Part shown: one piece after another, positions 1-4,972 of the stretch
How the letters are laid out: each line of letters starts with the position of its first letter
How positions within the stretch are numbered: the stretch's first letter is position 1
Source: Promethearchaeota archaeon
Lineage (GTDB): Archaea; Asgardarchaeota; Lokiarchaeia; Sigynarchaeales; SOKP01
DNA length: 6,093 nucleotides
Direction: 5' to 3'
Assembly: GCA_019894875.1 (NCBI GenBank)
Contig: JAGXNR010000151.1
Coordinates: 1-6,093, forward strand
Position numbers and translations under genes: made by a program
Notes under the pieces: generated by a model
What the model saw: the letters and a program-made list of their open reading frames with translations, nothing else
Told to the model about the DNA's origin: nothing
Databases searched by the model: none

Positions 1-328
1 GTGTTGTTGAGATTGGAAGACCTAAAGCGCTAGCTAAGATTAACCAAATAGCAGTTGAGATTAAGATCGTTAACACTACAGCATTCTGGCTAATCCCAGT
101 AGCAGTATAATCTATTGAGAGTATATCCCCCCCTACTGATTTAGCTACTCCTTCTCCTAAAAAAACAGCACCTAAGATCGCGAAAATTGCTGCCAGAATG
201 AGTATTTGTTTCATCTTAAGTATGCGAGATCCGTATAAAGGGGCCATGGTTTCATCGTTGGCACCAATAGCTATTGCTATCACGACAGATATTATTAAAA
301 ATATCGCTATAATTAATGCTGGATCCAT
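1..328 (-). CDS. pit: PiT-family inorganic phosphate permease, N-terminal part (runs off the left edge)
   Basis: This is the first 109 codons of a membrane permease, cut off by the window edge. PiT permeases carry phosphate (often as a metal-phosphate complex) into the cell using an ion gradient. The protein opens with a hydrophobic segment (about residues 4-22) followed by GANDETMAP (22-30), the conserved GAND motif of the family. Further hydrophobic segments lie near 43-58 and 81-101. The last visible residues, GLPISTT (103-109), are the start of the second family signature, PxSTTH. The start ATG has a good ribosome-binding site, AAAAGGAG, 11 bases upstream. It lies 37 bases after the stop of the PhoU-like gene on the same strand, so the two are probably co-transcribed, as DUF47-pit pairs usually are. 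A run of seven C at 127-133 leaves the frame intact. Family assignment is secure; the exact substrate (phosphate, or sulfate as in CysP relatives) is inferred from the partner. Confidence 0.93.
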   Translation of the reverse strand, partial: MDPALIIAIFLIISVVIAIAIGANDETMAPLYGSRILKMKQILILAAIFAILGAVFLGEGVAKSVGGDILSIDYTATGISQNAVVLTILISTAIWLILASALGLPISTT

Positions 329-339
329 TTTACTCTCTT

Positions 340-347
340 CTCCTTTT
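340..347 (-). promoter_or_regulatory. Ribosome-binding site of the phosphate permease gene
   Basis: The minus strand reads AAAAGGAG, 11 bases before the permease ATG. It supports that start codon. It also contrasts with the first gene of the operon, which has no such site. Confidence 0.75.
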
Positions 348-365
348 AGATGACATGATTGATTT

Positions 366-1013
366 CTATTTACTCGGATATTTTACGATTAAACTTCTTA
401 GAAAATCACTAATTTCTTCTGCTTTTTGAATCATATCAAAAATTTTAATACATATTTTTGATGTGAGGTAGACTTGAAGGGATCTTGCTTTTGCTTTCTG
501 ATATATCACATCTAATATGCAATACTTAGCTTCACGAGCATCTCTTTTAAGTTTCTCAATTGTAAATGATATTTCATAAGCCTTTTTAAAGTCAGTCTCC
601 ATCAAAGTTATCATTTCAACAAGAAGTTCTACGGTTTGGTCATACAAATTATTGAGTGTTTGCATATCTTCTTTTATATCATCATAAAACTCAAAAGGAT
701 AAACCTTTAACCCGCGAGCCAACTCCTCTGAGTCATCAGACACATTATCTATATATTTGATCAACCTATAACGATCTTCAACTAGGAAGGGAAGAGCTCT
801 TCTATCTTGATAAAGGATATTAATATACTCTTCTTTTGCTTCATCTGCACTGTGCTCGCATTCAATTACTTCATCTAATTTAGCTTCATTCATTTTTCCG
901 TTAATAAGATCATTTATAGATTTGTGAAGTAAATCCGAACCTCTCAAAACCTCAGAATTGAATTTTTCTGCAGCCTCAAGCAATCTCTTTTTCTTATCCT
1001 GTCTTAATTTCAT
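366..1013 (-). CDS. DUF47 (PhoU-like) partner of the PiT phosphate permease
   Basis: A 215-residue, almost wholly helical, charged protein of the DUF47/TIGR00153 family, distantly related to PhoU. Family members are normally encoded beside PiT permeases and are thought to control or assist them at the membrane; the mechanism is not settled. Visible family marks are the acidic motif ECEHSAD (51-57), the acidic helix DNVSDDSEE (89-97), and a second-half repeat EKLKRDAREA (153-162) with EEISD (199-203). In PhoU-type folds such E/D positions bind metal ions, so metal binding is likely here, though not shown. There is no signal peptide or membrane segment, and the length is normal for the family. 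It is the first gene of the operon: no Shine-Dalgarno site precedes the ATG, but a TATA-like stretch lies about 30 bases upstream, so the transcript is probably leaderless or nearly so. It ends with TAG, 37 bases before pit. Confidence 0.9.
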   Translation of the reverse strand: MKLRQDKKKRLLEAAEKFNSEVLRGSDLLHKSINDLINGKMNEAKLDEVIECEHSADEAKEEYINILYQDRRALPFLVEDRYRLIKYIDNVSDDSEELARGLKVYPFEFYDDIKEDMQTLNNLYDQTVELLVEMITLMETDFKKAYEISFTIEKLKRDAREAKYCILDVIYQKAKARSLQVYLTSKICIKIFDMIQKAEEISDFLRSLIVKYPSK

Positions 1014-1034
1014 CTTAAAACATCAACTATTCGT

Positions 1035-1050
1035 AATTTTAATTAAAATT
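1035..1050 (-). promoter_or_regulatory. Putative TATA box of the phosphate operon, within a 16-bp palindrome
   Basis: AATTTTAATTAAAATT is a perfect palindrome. Read on the minus strand, it centres about 30 bases before the PhoU-like ATG at 1013, where an archaeal box A should lie for a leaderless message. A purine-rich stretch (GAAGAAAAA on the minus strand) sits just upstream, as a BRE would. The symmetry may be a simple consequence of AT richness, or may mark an operator over the promoter. Confidence 0.45.
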
Positions 1051-1164
1051 TTTTCTTCAATTGAATTAATTTTATAATCATCACTTATTCTTTATTTCTT
1101 AAAAAAAATTGTATTTTTTCTTTAGTCATAAAGGGAATCAAATTAAAATGGAAAGACTATTTTA

Positions 1165-1175
1165 TTTATATATAA
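1165..1175 (+). promoter_or_regulatory. TATA box for the DUF2284 gene
   Basis: TTTATATATAA matches the archaeal box A consensus closely. Its centre is about 26 bases before the ATG at 1195, which puts the expected transcription start at or next to the start codon and predicts a leaderless message. A GGGAG at 1186-1190 lies only 4 bases before the ATG, too close for an ideal Shine-Dalgarno site and possibly upstream of the transcript start. Confidence 0.6.
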
Positions 1176-1194
1176 TTTAATTTTTGGGAGAATT

Positions 1195-1755
1195 ATGCCG
1201 TTTCTAAAGGTAAAACTGGAAGATATAATATTTGATCCAAAAGTACAAACTTACTGTGTAAGTTCCTCTTTTAAATGCCCTAGTTATGGACATTCATGGG
1301 CATGCCCTCCTGAAGCTCCATATATGGAAGCAAGAGTTGCACAATTTAAAGAGTTTTACTTAATTTACTATCAACTTGATCTAGCTGAGTATATCAAAAA
1401 TGAAAAAGTAAAAAATCCCAATAAGAGTGAAAATGATATAAAAAATATGCTTTATTCTAGCGCTTTTTCACGTAATAAATTAGAAAGTGAAATTCTTGAT
1501 TTTATTGATAAGTATTCGAAATCATACGAAGAAAAGTTAGTTTTATGGGATGGATATTGTAAGATTTGTTTTAATGAACTAGATAATGGATGCACATACG
1601 ATTCTGGTAAACCCTGTCGATATCCTGAAAAAAGAAAGTATTCTATGGAAGCTGTTGGGATTGATGTAACAAAAACAGTTTCACAATTAAATCTTGGTAT
1701 TCAATGGCCCCCAACAAATTTTTTATATCGGTTTGGATTAATATGTTTCCGTTAA
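1195..1755 (+). CDS. DUF2284 cysteine-rich, predicted metal-binding protein
   Basis: A 186-residue soluble protein with two cysteine clusters. The first, near the N-terminus, contains C21, C28 and C37 around CPSYGHSWACPP (28-39). The second contains C122, C125, C133 and C141 in YCKIC, NGC and KPC (121-141), followed by RYPEKRKYSMEAVGIDV (142-158). This arrangement matches DUF2284, a family of predicted metal-binding proteins common in anaerobic archaea and bacteria. Its biochemical role is not established. The seven conserved-looking cysteines suggest an iron-sulfur or other metal site, and C184 near the end may be incidental. There is no signal peptide or membrane segment. The residues between the clusters (about 45-115) are helical and charged. 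The start ATG is supported by the TATA box placed for a leaderless transcript. It is transcribed divergently from the phosphate operon and precedes the zinc-ribbon gene by 82 bases; no functional link to either is evident. Confidence 0.85.
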   Translation: MPFLKVKLEDIIFDPKVQTYCVSSSFKCPSYGHSWACPPEAPYMEARVAQFKEFYLIYYQLDLAEYIKNEKVKNPNKSENDIKNMLYSSAFSRNKLESEILDFIDKYSKSYEEKLVLWDGYCKICFNELDNGCTYDSGKPCRYPEKRKYSMEAVGIDVTKTVSQLNLGIQWPPTNFLYRFGLICFR

Positions 1756-1800
1756 TTAAATACTACCAAAAAAACCAGTAAAAAATGGACCCCAATTTCT

Positions 1801-1810
1801 TTTAATAAAG
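1801..1810 (+). promoter_or_regulatory. Possible TATA box for the zinc-ribbon membrane protein gene
   Basis: TTTAATAAAG centres about 32 bases before the ATG at 1838, which would give a transcript start near 1831 and a leader of only a few bases. No Shine-Dalgarno site is present before this ATG, in keeping with a near-leaderless message. The match is weak in such AT-rich DNA. Confidence 0.35.
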
Positions 1811-1815
1811 TTTAC

Positions 1816-1825
1816 ACCTTTTTTT
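1816..1825 (+). terminator. Possible T-tract terminator after the DUF2284 gene
   Basis: CACC followed by seven T lies 60 bases after the DUF2284 stop. Archaeal RNA polymerase commonly stops at such U-tracts without a hairpin. The tract falls between the proposed box A and the start codon of the next gene, so the two units may be tightly packed, or the T run may be chance. Confidence 0.3.
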
Positions 1826-1837
1826 ATTTAAGTAAAA

Positions 1838-2365
1838 ATGAATATTAACTTTAAAAGTATGACTGATATGGGTATATTAACAACAGTTTGGGATAGAATA
1901 TGGAGTGATCCAATTGGGTGGTTTCTAGAATTCCCTTTGTTTGGTCAAGTTTTAATAATTATTGGATTAATAGCTCTTACGATAGCAGCTCTTGTTTTAG
2001 TCTATTATATTCTTAAAGGGGTTGCCTACCTTCTATATTACTTATTCAAAGGTTTATATCTTCTCTTTAAAGCCATTTTCACCGGGATCTATAAATTATT
2101 TGAAGAATTATATTATACAATATCAGGCAAACCAAGGAAAAAAGCTCAGAAGATAACGCTGCCCCCAAGTGAACCAATAATCTCACCAGAAAATATTCCA
2201 AAATCCCAAGAAGTAACAGATGTAAAAATTCCCTATTATTGTACCGAATGTGGACAAAAAATAACTGATTCAATGAACACTCTCTTGAGTTCAAGGGGTG
2301 TTGCCTTTTGTTTTTATTGTGGTAAAGAATTTAAATTGAAAAAGACGGAGTATTCCGAGATTTAA
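1838..2365 (+). CDS. Small membrane protein with C-terminal zinc ribbon
   Basis: A 175-residue protein of unrecognised family. After a short N-terminal part rich in Trp (W18, W22, W28) comes a strong membrane segment (about 37-58). A second hydrophobic, aromatic stretch follows (61-94) with Lys every few residues (K60, K71, K78, K86), which could be another membrane helix or a long amphipathic helix lying on the membrane. A basic patch KPRKKAQK (98-105) and a Pro/Ser-rich linker (109-122) lead to a zinc ribbon with paired cysteines, CTEC (135-138) and CFYC (158-161), the latter followed by GKEF. This is the usual CxxC...CxxCG knuckle pair. The basic patch suggests the ribbon lies in the cytoplasm. 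Such membrane-anchored ribbons are common in archaea but their roles are mostly unknown. The first ATG is used here; M8 and M11 are possible alternatives. It converges on purA, with 38 bases between the stops. Confidence 0.8.
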   Translation: MNINFKSMTDMGILTTVWDRIWSDPIGWFLEFPLFGQVLIIIGLIALTIAALVLVYYILKGVAYLLYYLFKGLYLLFKAIFTGIYKLFEELYYTISGKPRKKAQKITLPPSEPIISPENIPKSQEVTDVKIPYYCTECGQKITDSMNTLLSSRGVAFCFYCGKEFKLKKTEYSEI

Positions 2366-2379
2366 AATTTACTTAAGTT

Positions 2380-2397
2380 AAAAAAGAAATAAAAGGT
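2380..2397 (-). terminator. Pyrimidine/T-rich terminator after purA
   Basis: On the minus strand, just after the purA stop codon, the sequence reads CCTTTTATTTCTTTTTT. This is a T-rich tract of the kind that ends archaeal transcripts without needing a hairpin. It occupies most of the 38-base gap between two convergent genes. On the plus strand the same stretch is purine-rich, so it should act mainly on the purA transcript. Confidence 0.5.
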
Positions 2398-2403
2398 AAG
2401 TAA

Positions 2404-3705
2404 TTAAAAGATATTATTATCTAAAACTATAGTTTCCGTTCTATCTGGACCAATTGAAAGAAATGCAATATCTGTTTGTAATTCCTCTTTAATTGCTTGA
2501 ACGTATTTTTTGATTGTTTCAGGTAGTGCATCATATCCTTTTTGAGCAATTGCCAACCATTCCTCTCTAGTTCTAGACTCCCAACCCCGAAAAGATTTGT
2601 ATATAGGTTTACATTTATCAACTAATTCAGATTGAATAGGCCAACTTTTGAGAACCCTGCCGTTTAATTCATAACCAGTACATATTTTTATAGGATCAAT
2701 ACCCTCCAAAGCATCCAAGAGTGTAATGATAATCTTATCCACACCATTAACCATTATACCATACTTAATATTAAAAAGATCCAGCCACCCAACTCTTCTT
2801 GGTCTTCCAGTAACCGTTCCGTATTCACCACCTTGTTCTCTAATCTGTTCTGCAGTTTCATTAAATAATTCTGTAGGGAAGTTACCCTCACCTACTCTTG
2901 AGGTGTAAGCTTTAATTATTCCTATTATTTTGTTTATTTTTTTAGGAGGGATTCCTGTTCCTGCTGAAATCCCCAAGGCATTTGAGTTTGAGGAGGTACC
3001 GAAAGGATAATAACCATGATCTATTCCAAGTAAATTACCTTGAGCCGCTTCAAAAACTACTTTTTTTCCAGAATCTATTACATTGTTTAAGTAGTAAGCT
3101 GTATCAATCACATAAGGTTTCAACTGTTCCCCATAGGATTTATATTCTTCAAAAATTGAGTTAATATCAGTATCCCAGCTTGGATCATAAATATTAATTA
3201 ATTGTTTCTTGATATTATATAATTGTTCTAATTTTGGTCTCATTATATCAGGATTAATCAAATCAAAAATTCTAAGACCCCAACGAGCGACTTTATCAGA
3301 ATAAGCAGGTCCAATACCTCTTTTGGTAGTACCTGCACTAAATTTTCCTTTTGAGGCTTCTTCTAAACCATCCAAAATATTATGGAATGGAAATATTACA
3401 TGTGCAGTCGAGCTTAATTTTAAATTAATATTTTTGTTTAATTTTTTTAAAGTATTAATTTCCTCAAGTAAAACTTTAGGATCGACAACACAACCATTCG
3501 CTATCACACATTCCTTTTCTAATGGTGCACCGCTTGGCATTATTTTCAATTTATATTTTATGCCGTTTGCTTTAATCGTATGTCCTGCATTATTTCCTCC
3601 ATTATATCTCACAACAATATCTGCTCTTTGAGCAAAATAATCTGTAAATTTACCTTTGCCTTCATCGCCCCACGACAAACCAAAAATAGCTAAAGTGTTA
3701 CTCAT
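2404..3705 (-). CDS. purA: Adenylosuccinate synthetase
   Basis: PurA joins IMP and L-aspartate, using GTP, to make adenylosuccinate, the first committed step from IMP to AMP, in the cytoplasm. The 433 residues are full bacterial/eukaryotic length. Family marks in order are the P-loop WGDEGKGK (12-19) with catalytic Asp14, NNAGHT (38-43) with catalytic His42, GTTKRGIGPAYSDKVAR (125-141), AAQGNLLGIDHG (220-231), GEGNFPTEL (272-280), the aspartate-binding loop GTVTGRPRR (296-304) and GPDRTET (419-425). Several usually conserved positions differ. The guanine-binding TKLD is TLLD (328-331), so the Lys is replaced by Leu329. The loop usually written GATTGR is GTVTGR, putting Val298 at the second Thr. 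LLDIDHG is LLGIDHG. These changes may shift nucleotide or aspartate handling; retention of Asp14 argues against a phage-type PurZ. There is no Shine-Dalgarno site; an AT-rich box about 25 bases upstream suggests a leaderless transcript. It has no purine-pathway neighbours here. Confidence 0.96.
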   Translation of the reverse strand: MSNTLAIFGLSWGDEGKGKFTDYFAQRADIVVRYNGGNNAGHTIKANGIKYKLKIMPSGAPLEKECVIANGCVVDPKVLLEEINTLKKLNKNINLKLSSTAHVIFPFHNILDGLEEASKGKFSAGTTKRGIGPAYSDKVARWGLRIFDLINPDIMRPKLEQLYNIKKQLINIYDPSWDTDINSIFEEYKSYGEQLKPYVIDTAYYLNNVIDSGKKVVFEAAQGNLLGIDHGYYPFGTSSNSNALGISAGTGIPPKKINKIIGIIKAYTSRVGEGNFPTELFNETAEQIREQGGEYGTVTGRPRRVGWLDLFNIKYGIMVNGVDKIIITLLDALEGIDPIKICTGYELNGRVLKSWPIQSELVDKCKPIYKSFRGWESRTREEWLAIAQKGYDALPETIKKYVQAIKEELQTDIAFLSIGPDRTETIVLDNNIF

Positions 3706-3721
3706 CTTTCATTTTCCACTT

Positions 3722-3737
3722 ATTATTTTAAAAATTT
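3722..3737 (-). promoter_or_regulatory. Putative TATA box of purA
   Basis: The minus strand reads AATTTTTAAAATAATA, centred about 25 bases before the purA ATG at 3705. That spacing fits an archaeal box A driving a leaderless message, and there is no Shine-Dalgarno site in between. The precise eight-base box cannot be fixed in this AT-rich run. Confidence 0.45.
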
Positions 3738-3896
3738 ATTCAGTTGATCTATTCCAAAAAAGATTATAATAAACCGTTTAAATAATTTTTGGTTAGAAAG
3801 AACGGAAATAAAATAGATACATAATGATTTTTATATTTGAATTTTCTTTAGAAATATAACCTTGTTATAATAATGATTTAATAAATAATCACACTC

Positions 3897-3920
3897 TTTT
3901 AAAGAGATCTTTCTTTAAAA
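3897..3920 (+). promoter_or_regulatory. 9-bp inverted repeat over the promoter of the GldG/IFT52-like gene
   Basis: TTTTAAAGA (3897-3905) is repeated exactly in inverted form as TCTTTAAAA (3912-3920), with six bases between. The left arm holds a TATA-like TTTTAAAG about 31 bases before the ATG at 3932, so the repeat would cover the promoter and the expected transcript start. It could be an operator for a dimeric regulator. Its AT content makes chance possible, though nine exact pairs with a short spacer are less common than shorter matches. Confidence 0.45.
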
Positions 3921-3931
3921 ATCCTAGAAAA

Positions 3932-4867
3932 ATGCAGAAAAGAACCCTCTTATTCGATACGAATCATAATGAAATGTTAAATATCGAGGATAGCGATTTT
4001 TCTAATTTCCTTGCTCTATTGAATCAAATAGATGTAAACGTGAGAAAGAATGAAAATGAGCAGCTTAATTTAGAAATTCTAAAAGAGATAGATCTCCTTG
4101 TTATTGGTAATCCTATTGATGATTTCTTTTCTAGTATCGAAGTTAAATTAGTAGTAGATTTTGTAAGATCAGGAGGAGGATTACTATTAATGAGTGAATA
4201 TGGCTCTGATTTCCTACAAAAAACTAACTTAAACGATATTGCGGGAAAATTTGGTATCAATTTTGAAAAAAATCTTGTTAAAGAAGTTAATAAAGCTAAT
4301 CAGAACTATATTAGTACGCTACACATCTCTGATTTTTTAAAACATCAAATTACCAAACATATTAGAGAAATTAAAATTGGAGGTTCTTGCTCTCTATATT
4401 TAAGTAAGGAAGCCAAACCATTATTACAAACTAGTCAAAATTCTTGGTCAGAAATCTTTAATAGCTCTACGGAACAGTGGATAAAAGAAGATGAGGAAAG
4501 AGAGCAAACTATAGGTGCCTTTGCAGAATTTGGGAAGGGGAAAGTAGTGGCTCTAGGTGATATTGACATATTCACCTCTGATTCTAATTTTGGTTTGAAT
4601 TCATTAGATAACCAAAAATTTATACAGAATATTATAAACTGGTTAATCGAACCAGTTAAAGAATCTAAAATTACTTCTTTTATTCTTAATCAACTAGGAG
4701 ATCTTCAATTTGAAATAAGAGAATCAAATAAAATACTTAATAACATAATAGAAACAATGACAATATTAGAGAAAAGGATAAGCTATTTAGAAGAAAATTC
4801 TCGAGTGCTTTCTCATTCAATCAATCTAGATCATGATGGAGAGAGGGAATCATTACAAGAAGAATAA
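3932..4867 (+). CDS. GldG/IFT52-like (GIFT domain) protein with C-terminal coiled coil
   Basis: A 311-residue soluble protein without signal peptide or membrane segment. The first 240 residues look like the Rossmann-type domain shared by bacterial gliding protein GldG and the N-terminus of eukaryotic intraflagellar transport protein IFT52. The visible matches are an opening strand RTLLFDT (4-10), a second strand DLLVIGNP (54-61), FVRSGGGLLLMSEYG (77-91), FGINFEKNLV (107-116), then GKGKVVALGDIDIFTSD (201-217) and a closing helix QKFIQNIINWL (228-238). IFT52 has the same order: a strand, GGxxxVM, a KLAVLGS-like strand, a short FSD and a C-terminal WL helix. Residues 246-293 form a probable coiled coil, suggesting assembly with itself or a partner. 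No catalytic Cys-His-Glu triad of glutamine amidotransferases is evident, so a binding role is more likely than an enzymatic one. It is divergent from purA, with its own promoter. The family call rests on remembered motifs; cellular function is unknown. Confidence 0.65.
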   Translation: MQKRTLLFDTNHNEMLNIEDSDFSNFLALLNQIDVNVRKNENEQLNLEILKEIDLLVIGNPIDDFFSSIEVKLVVDFVRSGGGLLLMSEYGSDFLQKTNLNDIAGKFGINFEKNLVKEVNKANQNYISTLHISDFLKHQITKHIREIKIGGSCSLYLSKEAKPLLQTSQNSWSEIFNSSTEQWIKEDEEREQTIGAFAEFGKGKVVALGDIDIFTSDSNFGLNSLDNQKFIQNIINWLIEPVKESKITSFILNQLGDLQFEIRESNKILNNIIETMTILEKRISYLEENSRVLSHSINLDHDGERESLQEE

Positions 4868-4893
4868 TCTTATCAATCAATTGGATTATTCTT
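4860..4893 (+). terminator. Hairpin at the stop codon of the GldG/IFT52-like gene
   Basis: AAGAATAATC (4860-4869) pairs exactly with GATTATTCTT (4884-4893) across a 14-base loop. The left arm contains the TAA stop, and the right arm is followed by T and then an AT-rich run. It may end transcription or protect the 3' end, but the stem is weak, with only two G-C pairs. Confidence 0.35.
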
Positions 4894-4921
4894 TATTATA
4901 ATTAAATATTAAAAACTTAAA

Positions 4922-4933
4922 TTTTTATAATAT
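4922..4933 (+). promoter_or_regulatory. Putative TATA box of the dehydratase gene
   Basis: TTTTTATAATAT lies about 45 bases before the ATG. A start of transcription some 26 bases downstream, near 4954, would leave a leader of about 19 bases, just long enough to carry the AGGAG site. Confidence 0.4.
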
Positions 4934-4956
4934 TCAATTTCTACTTAATTATATTT

Positions 4957-4961
4957 AGGAG
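4957..4961 (+). promoter_or_regulatory. Ribosome-binding site of the dehydratase gene
   Basis: AGGAG stands 11 bases before the ATG at 4973 and fixes that start codon. The reading frame from this ATG aligns with the N-terminus of the family from its first residues. Confidence 0.7.
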
Positions 4962-4972
4962 TAATTGTAAAA

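Larger units (their letters stand above)
1014..1194. other. Divergent intergenic region between the phosphate operon and the DUF2284 gene
   Basis: These 181 bases hold two back-to-back promoters: the palindromic TATA region serving the minus strand, and the TTTATATATAA box serving the plus strand. The middle (about 1060-1140) is AT-rich with A and T runs and no gene. An 11-codon frame at 1148-1180 (ten residues plus stop) has no ribosome-binding site and is not thought to be expressed. Confidence 0.7.
3706..3931. other. Divergent intergenic region between purA and the GldG/IFT52-like gene
   Basis: These 226 bases contain the proposed purA promoter at the left and the inverted-repeat promoter of the coiled-coil protein gene at the right. 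The stretch between (about 3740-3890) is AT-rich with no coding frame of note and no tRNA or other structured RNA that could be recognised. Confidence 0.7.

Noticed and set aside
127..133. Run of seven C in the permease gene as a possible frameshift site
   Set aside because: The reading frame continues unbroken on both sides into the PxSTT signature.
1148..1180. Short frame (ten residues plus stop) before the DUF2284 gene, a possible leader peptide
   Set aside because: The TATA box of the downstream gene lies inside it and no ribosome-binding site precedes it, so it is probably not transcribed.
2079..2294. Open frame on the minus strand inside the zinc-ribbon gene
   Set aside because: It overlaps a gene with clear domain structure on the plus strand, has no recognisable motifs and lacks a ribosome-binding site.
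2427..2621. Second minus-strand frame within purA
   Set aside because: It is an out-of-frame shadow of the C-terminal part of purA, which is intact and full length.
2726..3631. Three plus-strand frames (60, 60 and 102 codons) opposite purA
   Set aside because: All lie antisense to a well-supported enzyme gene and show no family motifs.
2404..3705. Phage-type PurZ (2-aminoadenine synthesis) instead of PurA
   Set aside because: The catalytic Asp in WGDEGKGK is kept, the length is that of a full PurA, and no phage genes surround it.
4024..4260. Minus-strand frame opposite the GldG/IFT52-like gene
   Set aside because: It is antisense to a convincing coding region, with low-complexity Ser/Ile/Phe-rich content typical of a shadow frame.
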